From Lachnospiraceae bacterium (GTDB lineage Bacteria; Bacillota_A; Clostridia; Lachnospirales; Lachnospiraceae): a stretch of 49,394 nt of DNA. The notes under the pieces are model-generated. The model saw only the letters and a program-made list of their open reading frames with translations. It was not told the DNA's origin and did not search any database. The stretch lies in assembly GCA_017430765.1 (NCBI GenBank), contig JAFRMI010000020.1, positions 1 to 49,394 of the forward strand, in the 5' to 3' direction. The translations under genes were made by a program, and so were the position numbers. Shown piece by piece: positions 12,434-20,923 of this stretch; the stretch's first letter is position 1, and every line of letters starts with the position of its first letter.

Positions 12434-13825
12434 ATGAGTGAGATTCACGCAGCAGGCAGACGAATCAATTCTCTGCTTGACGCAAACAGCTTTGTTGAAA
12501 TCGGCGGCCGCGTGACAGCCCGCAGCACGGATTTCAACCTTTCGGCCGTTAAAGCGTCTTCCGACGGCGTTATCACCGGGTATGGAACCATTGACGGCAA
12601 TCTTGTGTACGTCTACAGCCAGGATTCGTCCGTTCTGGGCGGAACGATCGGAGAGATGCACGCAAAAAAGATATCCAGAATTTATTCTCTCGCGGCAAAA
12701 TGCGGCGCGCCGGTTATCGGGCTTGTCGACTGCGGAGGACTTCGTCTTGAGGAGGCTTCAGACGCGCTGGACTCCCTCGGACGCATCTACGCGAAGCAGG
12801 CGCTTGCTTCCGGCCTGATTCCGCAGATCACAGGTGTTTTCGGCAGCTGTGGCGGCGGTCTCACCGTTCTGACGGCGCTTTCGGATTTCACGTTTATGGC
12901 GGCGGAAGGCGCTCATCTGTTTGTCAATTCCCCCGATGCGATTAAAGGAAAAGCACCCGATGAGTCGGATACTTCCTCAGCGGAGTTCCATCTGGCCGCC
13001 GGCAACGTCGATGTGATCGGAACCGAAGATGCGGTGATCGCGGAGATGCGGCAGCTTATTTCCCTTCTCCCCTTAAACAACGAGGACGAGGGAGAGGCCG
13101 TTCTTGTGACGGACGACCTGAACCGCGCAACGGAGAATCTCTCTGCGACGATCGGCAATGCCGCCGACACGCTCCGCATTCTGAGCGACGGCGGGCAGTT
13201 CTTCGAGGTGAAGAGGGGCTGGGCGTGCGATATGGTCACCGGCTTCATCCGCCTTGGCGGCTACACGGTCGGTGCGGTCGCGAACCGCGGCACAACGGAC
13301 GCGCTCGATGCGGGCAGTGCGGAAAAGGCCGCAGGATTTATCAACTTCTGTGATGCATTTAACATTCCGGTTCTGACGCTGGCGAATCTCTCCGCCCTTC
13401 AAGCATGCGTGCGCTCGGAGAGAAGTCTGCCGAAGGCAGGAGCCGCCCTGGCATCCGCATACGCGAATGCGACGGTTCCCAAGGTCACGGTTGTGACGGG
13501 AAAAGCATATGGGACATCCTATATCCTGATGGGCTCCAAGTCCCTCGGGGCGGATATGGTTTTTGCGTGGCCGGATGCCCAGATCGGTACGATGGACGCG
13601 AAGATGGCCGCCAAGATTCTTGCCGCCGGAAAAGACGCGGACGAGCTTAAGAAAACGGCGGAGGCTTATACAGCTCTCCAGCAGAATGTGGAATCCGCAG
13701 CGGCCCGCGGGCTCGTGGATACCATCATCGACGAGGCGGATACGAGAAAGTACGTGATCGGAGCCTTTGAGATGCTTTATACGAAACGCGAAGACCGTCC
13801 GGAACGGAAACACGGGGCGATCTGA
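12434..13825 (+). CDS. Biotin-dependent CoA carboxyltransferase subunit (MmdA/PccB-like)
   Basis: 463 residues, somewhat shorter than methylmalonyl-CoA decarboxylase alpha (about 510). The crotonase-fold carboxyltransferase pattern is clear: YSQDSSVLGGTIGEMHAKKI, the oxyanion segment GSCGGG, and in the second half GKAYGTSYILMGSKSLGAD and FAWPDAQIG. Family members move a carboxyl group between an acyl-CoA and biotin. It opens an operon with OadG, biotin carrier, OadB and OadA, so it probably loads or unloads the shared biotin. The acyl-CoA (malonyl, methylmalonyl or other) cannot be read from sequence. The TATGGAGGACATAAG ribosome site is strong. Confidence 0.85.
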   Translation: MSEIHAAGRRINSLLDANSFVEIGGRVTARSTDFNLSAVKASSDGVITGYGTIDGNLVYVYSQDSSVLGGTIGEMHAKKISRIYSLAAKCGAPVIGLVDCGGLRLEEASDALDSLGRIYAKQALASGLIPQITGVFGSCGGGLTVLTALSDFTFMAAEGAHLFVNSPDAIKGKAPDESDTSSAEFHLAAGNVDVIGTEDAVIAEMRQLISLLPLNNEDEGEAVLVTDDLNRATENLSATIGNAADTLRILSDGGQFFEVKRGWACDMVTGFIRLGGYTVGAVANRGTTDALDAGSAEKAAGFINFCDAFNIPVLTLANLSALQACVRSERSLPKAGAALASAYANATVPKVTVVTGKAYGTSYILMGSKSLGADMVFAWPDAQIGTMDAKMAAKILAAGKDADELKKTAEAYTALQQNVESAAARGLVDTIIDEADTRKYVIGAFEMLYTKREDRPERKHGAI

Positions 13826-13839
13826 GAAAGGCGGTAGCA

Positions 13840-14652
13840 ATGAAAAGAATAAAACGCATTGTATTGGCTTTCCTTCTCGTGCTGACCGTGGGAACTGCGC
13901 TCACCGGATGCGAGAAGACTTCCTCCCAGATCGAGGCGGAAAGTCAGGAAGCCATCCGCGCAAAGAATATAGAGGATGTGGGCAAGTACACGACTGATTA
14001 CTTTGCGACGACCATGAAGAGTGCCCAGTATGAGCAGTTCGAGCAGTTCATCGGATCCGGCCAGCATCTGGTATCCATTCCGTTTGACAACGACTGGGGA
14101 TACCGCTGGAAGCAGTTCCATGACCTCCACGGCGAAGTGAAGGAAGCGGTGGTAGATCTGACGGAGCGGACCGATGACGGGTATACCAGCCGCATCATTC
14201 TGACGGGCGAGGATAACCTGCAGATGGCGCTGACCATTGTCTATGACAAGACGATGACGCCGGTCTCCACGTCCATCGGGGATTATTCGGATGATTCCAA
14301 TGAGACCCTGGGAAGCAAGATGAAAGTCGCGGCCGGCAATACGGCTACCGGACTTATCGTCGTATTCCTTGTCCTCATTCTCCTCAGCCTCATCATCAGC
14401 TGTTTCAAATTCGTGAACAAAATCGGTGAGGTGAAACCCGAGAATAAGGACGCCGGCGCAAAGACGGCACAGCCCGCTAAGAAAGAAGCGGCTCCGGAAG
14501 CAGCCGTATCCGCCGAGGATATCGATCTTGCTAAGAATCAGGAACTCGTGGCAGTCATCGCGGCAGCGATCGCCGCTTACGAAGGAACAACGACCGCAGA
14601 CGGATATGTTGTGCGCTCGATCAGACGTTTAAAGAATAACAAATGGCGTTAA
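13840..14652 (+). CDS. Lipoprotein-type OadG subunit of a sodium-pumping decarboxylase
   Basis: 270 residues, about three times the length of a plain OadG (80-100). Residues 1-24 are a lipoprotein signal with lipobox LTGC, Cys24. Residues about 28-160 form an extra outside domain resembling DUF3887-like small alpha/beta domains. A membrane helix (about 169-190) and a charged, Ala/Pro-containing cytoplasmic tail ending LVAVIAAAIAAYEG...VVRSIRRLKNNKWR match OadG. OadG stabilises the membrane complex and couples the carboxyltransferase to OadB. It sits 14 bp after the carboxyltransferase and 19 bp before the biotin carrier. The assignment of the outer domain is tentative. Confidence 0.8.
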   Translation: MKRIKRIVLAFLLVLTVGTALTGCEKTSSQIEAESQEAIRAKNIEDVGKYTTDYFATTMKSAQYEQFEQFIGSGQHLVSIPFDNDWGYRWKQFHDLHGEVKEAVVDLTERTDDGYTSRIILTGEDNLQMALTIVYDKTMTPVSTSIGDYSDDSNETLGSKMKVAAGNTATGLIVVFLVLILLSLIISCFKFVNKIGEVKPENKDAGAKTAQPAKKEAAPEAAVSAEDIDLAKNQELVAVIAAAIAAYEGTTTADGYVVRSIRRLKNNKWR

Positions 14653-14671
14653 TTATTGGGAGGATACCAGG

Positions 14672-15046
14672 ATGAAAACTTATACAATCACCGTCAACGG
14701 CACAGCTTATCAGGTAACAGTCGAAGAAGGCGCCCAGGGCGCAGCGGCGGCAGCACCGGCAGCAGCACCCGCAGCCCCGGCTCCGGCAGCTCCGGCCCCG
14801 GCAAAGGCCCCGGCTCCGTCCGCGGCAGCAGGAAGCATCGAGGTCGCTGCTTCCGTACCCGGCAAGGTCTTCCAGGTTCCCGCAAAGGTCGGCGATCAGG
14901 TGAAAGCCGGCGATACGATTATCGTTCTTGAGTCCATGAAGATGGAGATCCCGGTCGTGGCTCCGGAAGACGGCACAGTGGCCAGCATTGAGGTCGCGGT
15001 GGGCGCCGGCGTCGAGACGGGTGATCTGCTTGCTACATTGGAATAA
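14672..15046 (+). CDS. Biotin carrier protein of the decarboxylase complex
   Basis: 124 residues. A short N-terminal strand segment (MKTYTITVNGTAYQVTVEEG) is joined by an Ala/Pro linker (about 24-53) to a biotinyl domain with the attachment motif ESMKMEIP, Lys90 carrying biotin. This is the usual design of gamma or delta subunits of methylmalonyl-CoA and glutaconyl-CoA decarboxylases. The flexible linker lets biotin swing between the two carboxyltransferases and OadB. It stands between oadG and oadB, with ribosome site GGGAGG. Neither carboxyltransferase in the operon has its own biotin domain, so this is the only carrier here. Confidence 0.95.
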   Translation: MKTYTITVNGTAYQVTVEEGAQGAAAAAPAAAPAAPAPAAPAPAKAPAPSAAAGSIEVAASVPGKVFQVPAKVGDQVKAGDTIIVLESMKMEIPVVAPEDGTVASIEVAVGAGVETGDLLATLE

Positions 15047-15069
15047 GTTACCGGAGGAACGGATAGAAG

Positions 15070-16215
15070 ATGAATATACTTGATACTCTGTCGAATCTGG
15101 GACAGCAGACCGCGTTTCTCAATCTGAAACCCGGCAATTATCTGATGATCGTTGTCGCGCTGGTCTTCCTGTACCTGGCAATTCGAAAAGGCTATGAGCC
15201 TCTCCTTCTGGTACCGATCGCGTTCGGCATGCTGCTTGTCAATATCTATCCGGATATCATGATGAGCCCCGCGGACTCCTCGAACGGTATCGGAGGCATG
15301 CTCCATTATTTCTACATTCTTGACGAGTGGAGCCTGCTCCCGTCGCTCATCTTCATGGGCGTCGGCGCGATGACGGACTTCGGCCCCCTGATCGCGAACC
15401 CGATCTCCTTCCTGATGGGCGCGGCGGCGCAGCTCGGCATCTACGTGGCGTATTTCCTGGCGATCCTTCTCGGATTTAACGGGAAGGCCGCTGCGGCGAT
15501 CTCCATCATCGGCGGCGCGGACGGACCGACTTCGATCTTCCTCGCCTCGAAAATGCAGCAAAATGAGCTCCTCGGCCCCATCGCGGTCGCGGCGTACTCC
15601 TATATGTCTCTCGTTCCGATCATCCAGCCTCCGTTCATGAAACTCTTCACGTCGGAAGCGGACCGGAAGATCAAGATGGGACAGCTCCGTCCGGTCAGCA
15701 AGCTCGAGAAGATTCTGTTCCCGATCGTGATCACGATCGTCGTCTGCATGATTCTTCCGACGACAGCGCCGCTTGTCGGTATGCTGATGCTCGGCAATCT
15801 CTTCCGCGAATCCGGCGTGGTTCATCAGCTCACAGAGACGGCCAGCAACGCCATGATGTACATCGTCGTCATCTTCCTCGGGACTTCCGTCGGAGCGACG
15901 ACCAGTGCGGAGGCGTTCCTCAATGTCAGCACGCTGAAGATCGTGGTGCTCGGACTGATGGCATTCTCGTTCGGTACAATGGGAGGTGTATGGCTCGGTC
16001 AGCTTCTGAAGAAGGTGACCGGAGGCAAGATCAACCCGCTGATCGGCTCCGCCGGCGTGTCCGCGGTGCCGATGGCCGCGCGTGTCTCGCAGAAGGTCGG
16101 CGCGGAGGCGGATCCCACGAATTTCCTGCTGATGCATGCAATGGGGCCCAACGTGGCCGGCGTCATCGGAACCGCGGTGGCAGCCGGAACATTTATGGCT
16201 CTATACGGCATTTAA
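15070..16215 (+). CDS. oadB: Sodium-translocating decarboxylase, beta subunit
   Basis: 381 residues, the usual length of OadB/MmdB/GcdB, with about nine to ten membrane segments. Family signatures are present: GVGAMTDFGPLIANP, SIIGGADGPTSIF (the conserved Asp of the ion path lies in GGADGPT) and the C-terminal MAARVSQKVG...NFLLMHAMGPNVAGVIG. It decarboxylates carboxybiotin and uses the energy to export sodium ions. The ATG follows CCGGAGGAACGG, 23 bp after the biotin carrier. A structured 196-bp gap separates it from oadA. Confidence 0.96.
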   Translation: MNILDTLSNLGQQTAFLNLKPGNYLMIVVALVFLYLAIRKGYEPLLLVPIAFGMLLVNIYPDIMMSPADSSNGIGGMLHYFYILDEWSLLPSLIFMGVGAMTDFGPLIANPISFLMGAAAQLGIYVAYFLAILLGFNGKAAAAISIIGGADGPTSIFLASKMQQNELLGPIAVAAYSYMSLVPIIQPPFMKLFTSEADRKIKMGQLRPVSKLEKILFPIVITIVVCMILPTTAPLVGMLMLGNLFRESGVVHQLTETASNAMMYIVVIFLGTSVGATTSAEAFLNVSTLKIVVLGLMAFSFGTMGGVWLGQLLKKVTGGKINPLIGSAGVSAVPMAARVSQKVGAEADPTNFLLMHAMGPNVAGVIGTAVAAGTFMALYGI

Positions 16216-16229
16216 TCTCTGGCGCGGAA

Positions 16230-16305
16230 CTCTTGCAGCCCGGCTGTAAGAGTAATCCGTTAAGTGAAACCCTTCTCTGACATAGGACAGACATACGCGT
16301 CAGAG
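16230..16305 (+). other. Paired hairpins in the oadB-oadA spacer
   Basis: CTCTTGCAGCC (about 16230-16240) pairs with GGCTGTAAGAG (16242-16252), and CTCTGAC (16275-16281) pairs with GTCAGAG (16299-16305). Neither has a T run. Further complementary GC-rich tracts lie between 16325 and 16385. They could stabilise or process the operon RNA so that oadA is expressed at a different level from oadB. Confidence 0.5.
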
Positions 16306-16411
16306 ATGATATAGCCTTCGGCAAACCGGCGCTGTGCAGGGCGGAGGAATCTTCCCGGTCTGCGCGGCACGGAGAATGCGCCGAGGTGTTTCTGAGTAGA
16401 GGAGAAGACAT

Positions 16412-17824
16412 ATGGCTTCATTTGAAAAAAAGCCCGTACAGATTACGGAGACTGTTCTGCGCGACGCGCACCAGAGTCTCATAGCAACCCGAATGACGAC
16501 CGACGAGATGGTCCCGATCATTGAGAAGATGGATAAGATCGGTTTCCGCGCGGTGGAGTGCTGGGGAGGCGCCACATTCGACGCGGCTCTCCGGTTCCTC
16601 AAGGAAGATCCGTGGATCCGTCTCCGGAAGTTCAAGGACGGGTTCAAGAACACAAAACTGCAGATGCTGTTCCGCGGACAGAACATCCTTGGCTACAAGC
16701 CGTATCCGGATGATGTTGTGGAGTATTTTGTGCAGAAATCCATCGCGAACGGCATCGACGTCATCCGTATCTTCGACTGCCTGAATGATCTGCGGAACCT
16801 TGAGACCGCGGTCAGGGCGACGAAGAAGGAGGGCGGCGAAGCGCAGATCGCCCTTTCCTACACGCTCGGCAAGGCGTATACGCTGGATTACTGGGTTGAG
16901 AAGGCCAAAGCGATCGAGGATATGGGCGCCGATTCCATCTGCATCAAGGATATGGCGGGACTTCTGCTGCCGTACGCAGCGACCGAGCTTGTCACGGCCC
17001 TTAAAGAAAATTCCGATCTTCCGATCGAACTGCACACCCATTACACATCCGGTGAGGCGTCCATGGCCTATATGAAGGCGGTGGAAGCCGGCGTGGATAT
17101 CCTGGACTGCGCGATGAGCCCGTTTGCGCTCGGCACATCGCAGCCGGCGACGGAGGTTCTCGTCGCGGCGTTCAAGGGCACGGAATACGACACGGGCCTC
17201 GACCTCGACGCGCTCGCCGAGATCGCCGATTACTTCCGCCCGATCCGCGAGAAGTATCTTGAGAACGGACTGATGAACCCGAAGAATATGGGCGTCAACA
17301 TCAAGACCCTTCAGTACCAGGTTCCGGGCGGCATGCTCTCGAATCTGACTAGCCAGCTCGCGAAGATGAACGCCGAGGACAAGTTCTACGAAGTGCTTGA
17401 GGAAGTGCCGCGCGTCCGTGAGGACATGGGCGAGCCGCCGCTTGTTACGCCGTCTTCGCAGATCGTCGGAACGCAGGCTGTTATGAACGTCCTGACAGGC
17501 GGACGATACAAAGTCGTCCCGCAGGAGACGAAGGACCTGTTCCTTGGCAGATACGGCAAGACGACCCTTCCGGTCAATCCGGAGATCCAGAAGCAGGTCA
17601 TCGGCGACGAGGAGCCGATCACGTGCCGTCCGGCTGACCTTCTTGCGCCGGGACTGCCGGAGTTCGAGAAAGCGATCGAGCCGTATAAGATGATGGACGA
17701 GGACGTGCTTACATACGCGCTCTTCCCGGAGGTTGCCGTCGACTACTTCAAGTACAGGGACGCGCAGAATACGGGAGTGGATGTGACACGTGCCGATGAG
17801 GAGAATAAAGCTTACTTCGTGTAA
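16412..17824 (+). CDS. oadA: Oxaloacetate decarboxylase alpha / pyruvate carboxylase B-type carboxyltransferase
   Basis: 470 residues: the TIM-barrel carboxyltransferase and the conserved carboxylase domain, but no C-terminal biotin domain, which is encoded separately at 14672. Motifs: TETVLRDAHQS at the N terminus (Asp18 binds the metal), the active lysine in SICIKDMAGLL (Lys179) and the metal ligands in ELHTHYTSG (His208, His210). It transfers the carboxyl group between oxaloacetate and biotin. It is the last gene of the operon, with a strong terminator 20 bp downstream. The ATG is set by GTAGAGGAGAAGAC. Confidence 0.95.
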   Translation: MASFEKKPVQITETVLRDAHQSLIATRMTTDEMVPIIEKMDKIGFRAVECWGGATFDAALRFLKEDPWIRLRKFKDGFKNTKLQMLFRGQNILGYKPYPDDVVEYFVQKSIANGIDVIRIFDCLNDLRNLETAVRATKKEGGEAQIALSYTLGKAYTLDYWVEKAKAIEDMGADSICIKDMAGLLLPYAATELVTALKENSDLPIELHTHYTSGEASMAYMKAVEAGVDILDCAMSPFALGTSQPATEVLVAAFKGTEYDTGLDLDALAEIADYFRPIREKYLENGLMNPKNMGVNIKTLQYQVPGGMLSNLTSQLAKMNAEDKFYEVLEEVPRVREDMGEPPLVTPSSQIVGTQAVMNVLTGGRYKVVPQETKDLFLGRYGKTTLPVNPEIQKQVIGDEEPITCRPADLLAPGLPEFEKAIEPYKMMDEDVLTYALFPEVAVDYFKYRDAQNTGVDVTRADEENKAYFV

Positions 17825-17843
17825 ATGATTTCGCGGTGATTTG

Positions 17844-17880
17844 GTGGGTCAGGGGAACACATATCCTGACCCACTTTTTC
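17844..17880 (+). terminator. Terminator of the decarboxylase operon
   Basis: GTGGGTCAGG (17844-17853) pairs perfectly with CCTGACCCAC (17865-17874), followed by a T run. Confidence 0.95.
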
Positions 17881-17963
17881 TGGTGAGGATCGTTTATAGA
17901 ACAGCAAGACGGCAGCAAGGCAGCAGCGAGAAAACAGACAGACAGCAGAAAGAAGAGGGTCAG

Positions 17964-19196
17964 ATGCAAGTCCTGATAGTTGGCGGCGGTGCGTCCGGCA
18001 TGCTGTGCGCGCTCCACGCGGCACAGCGCGGCCACAGCGTCACAATTGCCGAGCAGAATGAAAAGCTCGGGAAAAAACTGTATATTACCGGGAAGGGGCG
18101 CTGCAACTTCACCAATGACTGTACGCAGCAGGAATTTCTGGATCATGTTGTATCCAACCCGCGCTTTCTCTACAGTGCGTCGGGAGCCTATTCGCCGCAG
18201 GACTGCATCGCGGAGATGGAGACACTGGGACTTAAAACCAAGGTGGAGCGGGGCAGAAGAGCCTTTCCTGCCTCGGACCATTCAGGAGACGTGATCGATG
18301 CGCTCCGCAGAGGGCTTGCGAGAGCAGGGGTCAGGGTGCTGCTGCATACGCGGATCACTTCGATCGTAAGAGAAGGGTCCCGCATAACGTGCGCCGAGGC
18401 AGAACGTGACGGGAAGCATATGCGGATCCCGCTTGATCATCTGGTTCTCGCGACGGGCGGTCTGTCCTATCCGTCGACAGGGTCGACCGGCGATGGTTTC
18501 CGTTTCGCAAAGGAAATGGGGCTCCGTGTGACGGCTCTCATGCCTTCTCTTGTCCCCATGAACTGCAAGGAGGAGTATATCCGCGAGATGCAGGGACTTT
18601 CGCTGCGCAACGTGGAGTTTACGATCCGCACGGGGAAAAAAGAACTGTTCCGGGACTTCGGGGAGCTGATGTTTACGCACTTCGGGATTACGGGACCGCT
18701 TGTTCTGTCTGCCAGCGCGGTGTGCGGGCCGTATATCGGAAAGAAAGAGCTCATTTCCCATATTGACCTGAAACCGGCTGTGACGGAGGAGATGCTCGAT
18801 CAAAGGATTCTCCGGCTGATCGCGGCGCACCCGCAAAAGAGCCTGCGCAACCTGATCAGCGAGCTGTATCCGGCGAAGATGCAGCCGGTGATCCCCGAAA
18901 TTGCCCGCGTGGACCCGGACCGGAAGGCATCGGAGGTGACACGGGAAGAGAGGCGGAGGATTGTAGAGGTGACGAAGGAGTTTCCCCTTTCGATTGCGTC
19001 TCTTAGAGGGTATAATGAGGCGGTGATTACGAAGGGCGGCGTAAGTGTCAAAGAGATTGACCCAAAGACAATGCGAGTGAAGTCGTATGATAACCTCTCC
19101 ATCATCGGCGAGATGCTGGATCTTGACGCCATGACCGGCGGCTATAATCTGCAGATCGCCTGGTGCACAGCCGCGGCATGCGCCGCCGGGATGTGA
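17964..19196 (+). CDS. BaiN/HI0933-family NAD(P)/FAD-dependent oxidoreductase
   Basis: 410 residues. The N terminus is a Rossmann FAD-binding motif (VLIVGGGASGMLCALHAA, Gly7-Gly12), followed by GKKLYITGKGRCNFTND, LVLATGGLSYPSTGSTGDGF, HFGITGPLVLSAS and a C-terminal GGYNLQIAWCTA, all typical of the HI0933/YhiN family that includes BaiN. Family members are soluble flavoproteins; BaiN itself has been linked to bile-acid reduction, but most have no proven substrate, so bile-acid activity should not be assumed. The ATG at 17964 with AGAGGGT is chosen. A longer GTG start at 17841 would place the upstream terminator inside the gene. Confidence 0.9.
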   Translation: MQVLIVGGGASGMLCALHAAQRGHSVTIAEQNEKLGKKLYITGKGRCNFTNDCTQQEFLDHVVSNPRFLYSASGAYSPQDCIAEMETLGLKTKVERGRRAFPASDHSGDVIDALRRGLARAGVRVLLHTRITSIVREGSRITCAEAERDGKHMRIPLDHLVLATGGLSYPSTGSTGDGFRFAKEMGLRVTALMPSLVPMNCKEEYIREMQGLSLRNVEFTIRTGKKELFRDFGELMFTHFGITGPLVLSASAVCGPYIGKKELISHIDLKPAVTEEMLDQRILRLIAAHPQKSLRNLISELYPAKMQPVIPEIARVDPDRKASEVTREERRRIVEVTKEFPLSIASLRGYNEAVITKGGVSVKEIDPKTMRVKSYDNLSIIGEMLDLDAMTGGYNLQIAWCTAAACAAGM

Positions 19197-19206
19197 GCCG
19201 CGTGAG

Positions 19207-19344
19207 CCGCGGGGACAGGAACCATGGCCCACTGAAAAATGGACATTTCAGCCGGTGGGGACGCTCCTGAAAATGCTGAAATTACGCTTAATTACAAGGA
19301 AATCGAACCCTGACAGGAACCGGCCGCGGTTCCTGTCCCCGTGG
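19207..19344. repeat. Palindromic repeat cluster built on GACAGGAACC
   Basis: The 10-mer GACAGGAACC occurs at 19214 and 19312 on the + strand and at 19328-19337 inverted. The 19312-19337 block is one perfect palindrome around GGCCGC. The outer arms, 19207-19223 and 19328-19344, match over 17 bp with one mismatch. Between them lies a CTGAAA/TTTCAG hairpin (about 19232-19251). This architecture fits a REP or MITE-like element between two genes. Confidence 0.6.
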
Positions 19345-19367
19345 TTCAAGTTCAACAGGAGATGAGT

Positions 19368-20042
19368 ATGAATATTGCAATTGACGGGCCTGCGGGGGCC
19401 GGGAAGAGCACGATCGCCAGGAGAGTCGCGAAGGAGCTCGGGAGTGTCTATGTGGACACAGGGGCGATGTATCGCGCGATGGCGCTTTTTATGATTAAGA
19501 GAGGTGTGCGTGCGGACGACCGCGAGGGGATCGAACGCGCGGCGGAAGACGCGGATATCTCGATCGAGTATCGTGACGGCGCGCAGCATGTGCTGCTGAA
19601 CGGCGAGGACGTGACGGCATTTTTGCGCACGGAAGAGGTTGGAAATATGGCCAGCAGCACCTCCGTAAACCCAAAAGTGCGCGAGAAGCTCGTGGAGCTG
19701 CAGCAAAAACTCGCTAAGAAAACCTCTGTCGTCATGGACGGAAGGGATATCGGAACGGTAGTCCTTCCGGATGCCGAGGTGAAGATCTATCTTACGGCGA
19801 GCGCCCATACACGCGCCCTCAGGAGACACAGGGAGCTTATGGAGAAGAATCCGTCTGCTGTTCCCCCTCTTTCCGCAATTGAACAGGATATCAACGAGCG
19901 GGATCACCGGGATATGACGCGCGCGCATTCCCCGCTGAAACAGGCGGATGACGCCATCCTTGTCGACAGCTCGGAGATGACGATCGAAGAAGTGACGGAC
20001 CGCATTCTGTCCATCGCATCTTCCCATCGGAACGCGGAATAA
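19368..20042 (+). CDS. cmk: Cytidylate kinase
   Basis: 224 residues, the normal length. It phosphorylates CMP and dCMP with ATP. The P-loop GPAGAGKST lies at residues 7-15. VYVDTGAMYRAMA, VVMDGRDIGTVVLPDAEVKIYLTAS and INERDHRDMTRAHSPLKQADDAI are the CMP-binding and lid signatures. The ATG at 19368 has AGGAG six bases upstream; starts further upstream (GTG at 19341, ATG at 19362) fit the ribosome site poorly. ispH follows 11 bp later, then the S1 protein: the cmk-ispH-rpsA order common in Clostridia. Confidence 0.97.
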   Translation: MNIAIDGPAGAGKSTIARRVAKELGSVYVDTGAMYRAMALFMIKRGVRADDREGIERAAEDADISIEYRDGAQHVLLNGEDVTAFLRTEEVGNMASSTSVNPKVREKLVELQQKLAKKTSVVMDGRDIGTVVLPDAEVKIYLTASAHTRALRRHRELMEKNPSAVPPLSAIEQDINERDHRDMTRAHSPLKQADDAILVDSSEMTIEEVTDRILSIASSHRNAE

Positions 20043-20053
20043 GGAGAATCAGA

Positions 20054-20923
20054 TTGGATATCACGATTGCAAAAAGTGCCGGATTCTGTTTCGGCGTAAA
20101 AAGAGCGGTGAACCTGGTCTATGAGGAGGCGGAGAAGGCGGAAGGAAGCGTGTATACGCTCGGACCGATTATCCACAATGAGATCGTGGTTGCCGACCTG
20201 GCGGAAAAGGGCGTGCGCGTCATCGATGAGAACTTTTTCTGTGAGGAGGAGAACCGGATTCCGCCCGCCGGATCGACCGTGATCATCCGCAGCCACGGCA
20301 TTTCCCGCGCGATGCAGGACGCCCTGGCGGAGCGCGGGTACCGGATCGTGGATGCGACGTGCCCATTTGTCCGGAAGATCCATGACATTGTTTCGGAAAT
20401 GAGCCACGAAGGCCATCCCGTCGTCATCATCGGCAATCCGGATCACCCCGAGGTCATCGGCATCCGCGGATGGGTGGACGGGCCGTGCGCTGTTATCGAG
20501 ACAAAAGAGGACGCGGAACGCATGGAGTTCCCCAAAAGTCAGACGCTTTGCACTGTTGCGCAGACGACATTCAATTATTCGAAATTTCAAGAACTTGTTG
20601 AAATATTCTATAACATGGGGTATCATATAAACGTTACGAATACGATCTGCGGCGCTACTCGCGAACGGCAGACGGAAGCTTTGGAACTGGCCGGAAGATC
20701 AGACGTCATGATCGTGATCGGGGGCAGACACTCCTCGAACACACAGAAGCTCCATGATATCTGTAAGAGCCAGTGCCGGGAGACCTATTATATACAGAAA
20801 CCGGAGGATCTTGCCCGGGTTCATTTTCCGGCGGACTGTAAAGTGGGGATCACGGCGGGGGCATCCACCCCAAATTCAATAATCCAGGAGGTTTCACAAT
20901 ATGTCAGAAGAACAGAGCTTTGA
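20054..20923 (+). CDS. ispH: 4-hydroxy-3-methylbut-2-enyl diphosphate reductase
   Basis: 289 residues. It is the last enzyme of the MEP isoprenoid pathway, making IPP and DMAPP with a [4Fe-4S] cluster. The three cluster cysteines are visible: Cys12 in SAGFCFGVKRAV, one in DATCPFV and one in NTICGAT. Other markers are IHNEIVV, IRSHGIS, TVAQTTF, IGGRHSSNT and GITAGASTP. The start is TTG at 20054, just before the family's usual first strand and after TAAGGAG. The 3' end overlaps the S1 gene by 23 bp in another frame. In several Clostridia these two are fused into one protein; here they are separate. Confidence 0.97.
   Translation: MDITIAKSAGFCFGVKRAVNLVYEEAEKAEGSVYTLGPIIHNEIVVADLAEKGVRVIDENFFCEEENRIPPAGSTVIIRSHGISRAMQDALAERGYRIVDATCPFVRKIHDIVSEMSHEGHPVVIIGNPDHPEVIGIRGWVDGPCAVIETKEDAERMEFPKSQTLCTVAQTTFNYSKFQELVEIFYNMGYHINVTNTICGATRERQTEALELAGRSDVMIVIGGRHSSNTQKLHDICKSQCRETYYIQKPEDLARVHFPADCKVGITAGASTPNSIIQEVSQYVRRTEL

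Noticed and set aside
14896..16137. 413-codon minus-strand reading frame
   Set aside because: It is antisense to the biotin carrier and oadB, rich in Arg/His/Asp, with no ribosome site; a shadow of GC-rich coding sequence.
12434..17824. Operon as a plain oxaloacetate decarboxylase or plain methylmalonyl-CoA decarboxylase
   Set aside because: Both types of carboxyltransferase are present, so neither simple label covers the set.
17841..17963. N-terminal extension of the BaiN-like protein from a GTG
   Set aside because: It would place a strong terminator inside the gene; the FAD motif begins right after the ATG at 17964.
18282..19232. 316-codon minus-strand reading frame
   Set aside because: Antisense to the BaiN-like gene, which has clear FAD motifs.
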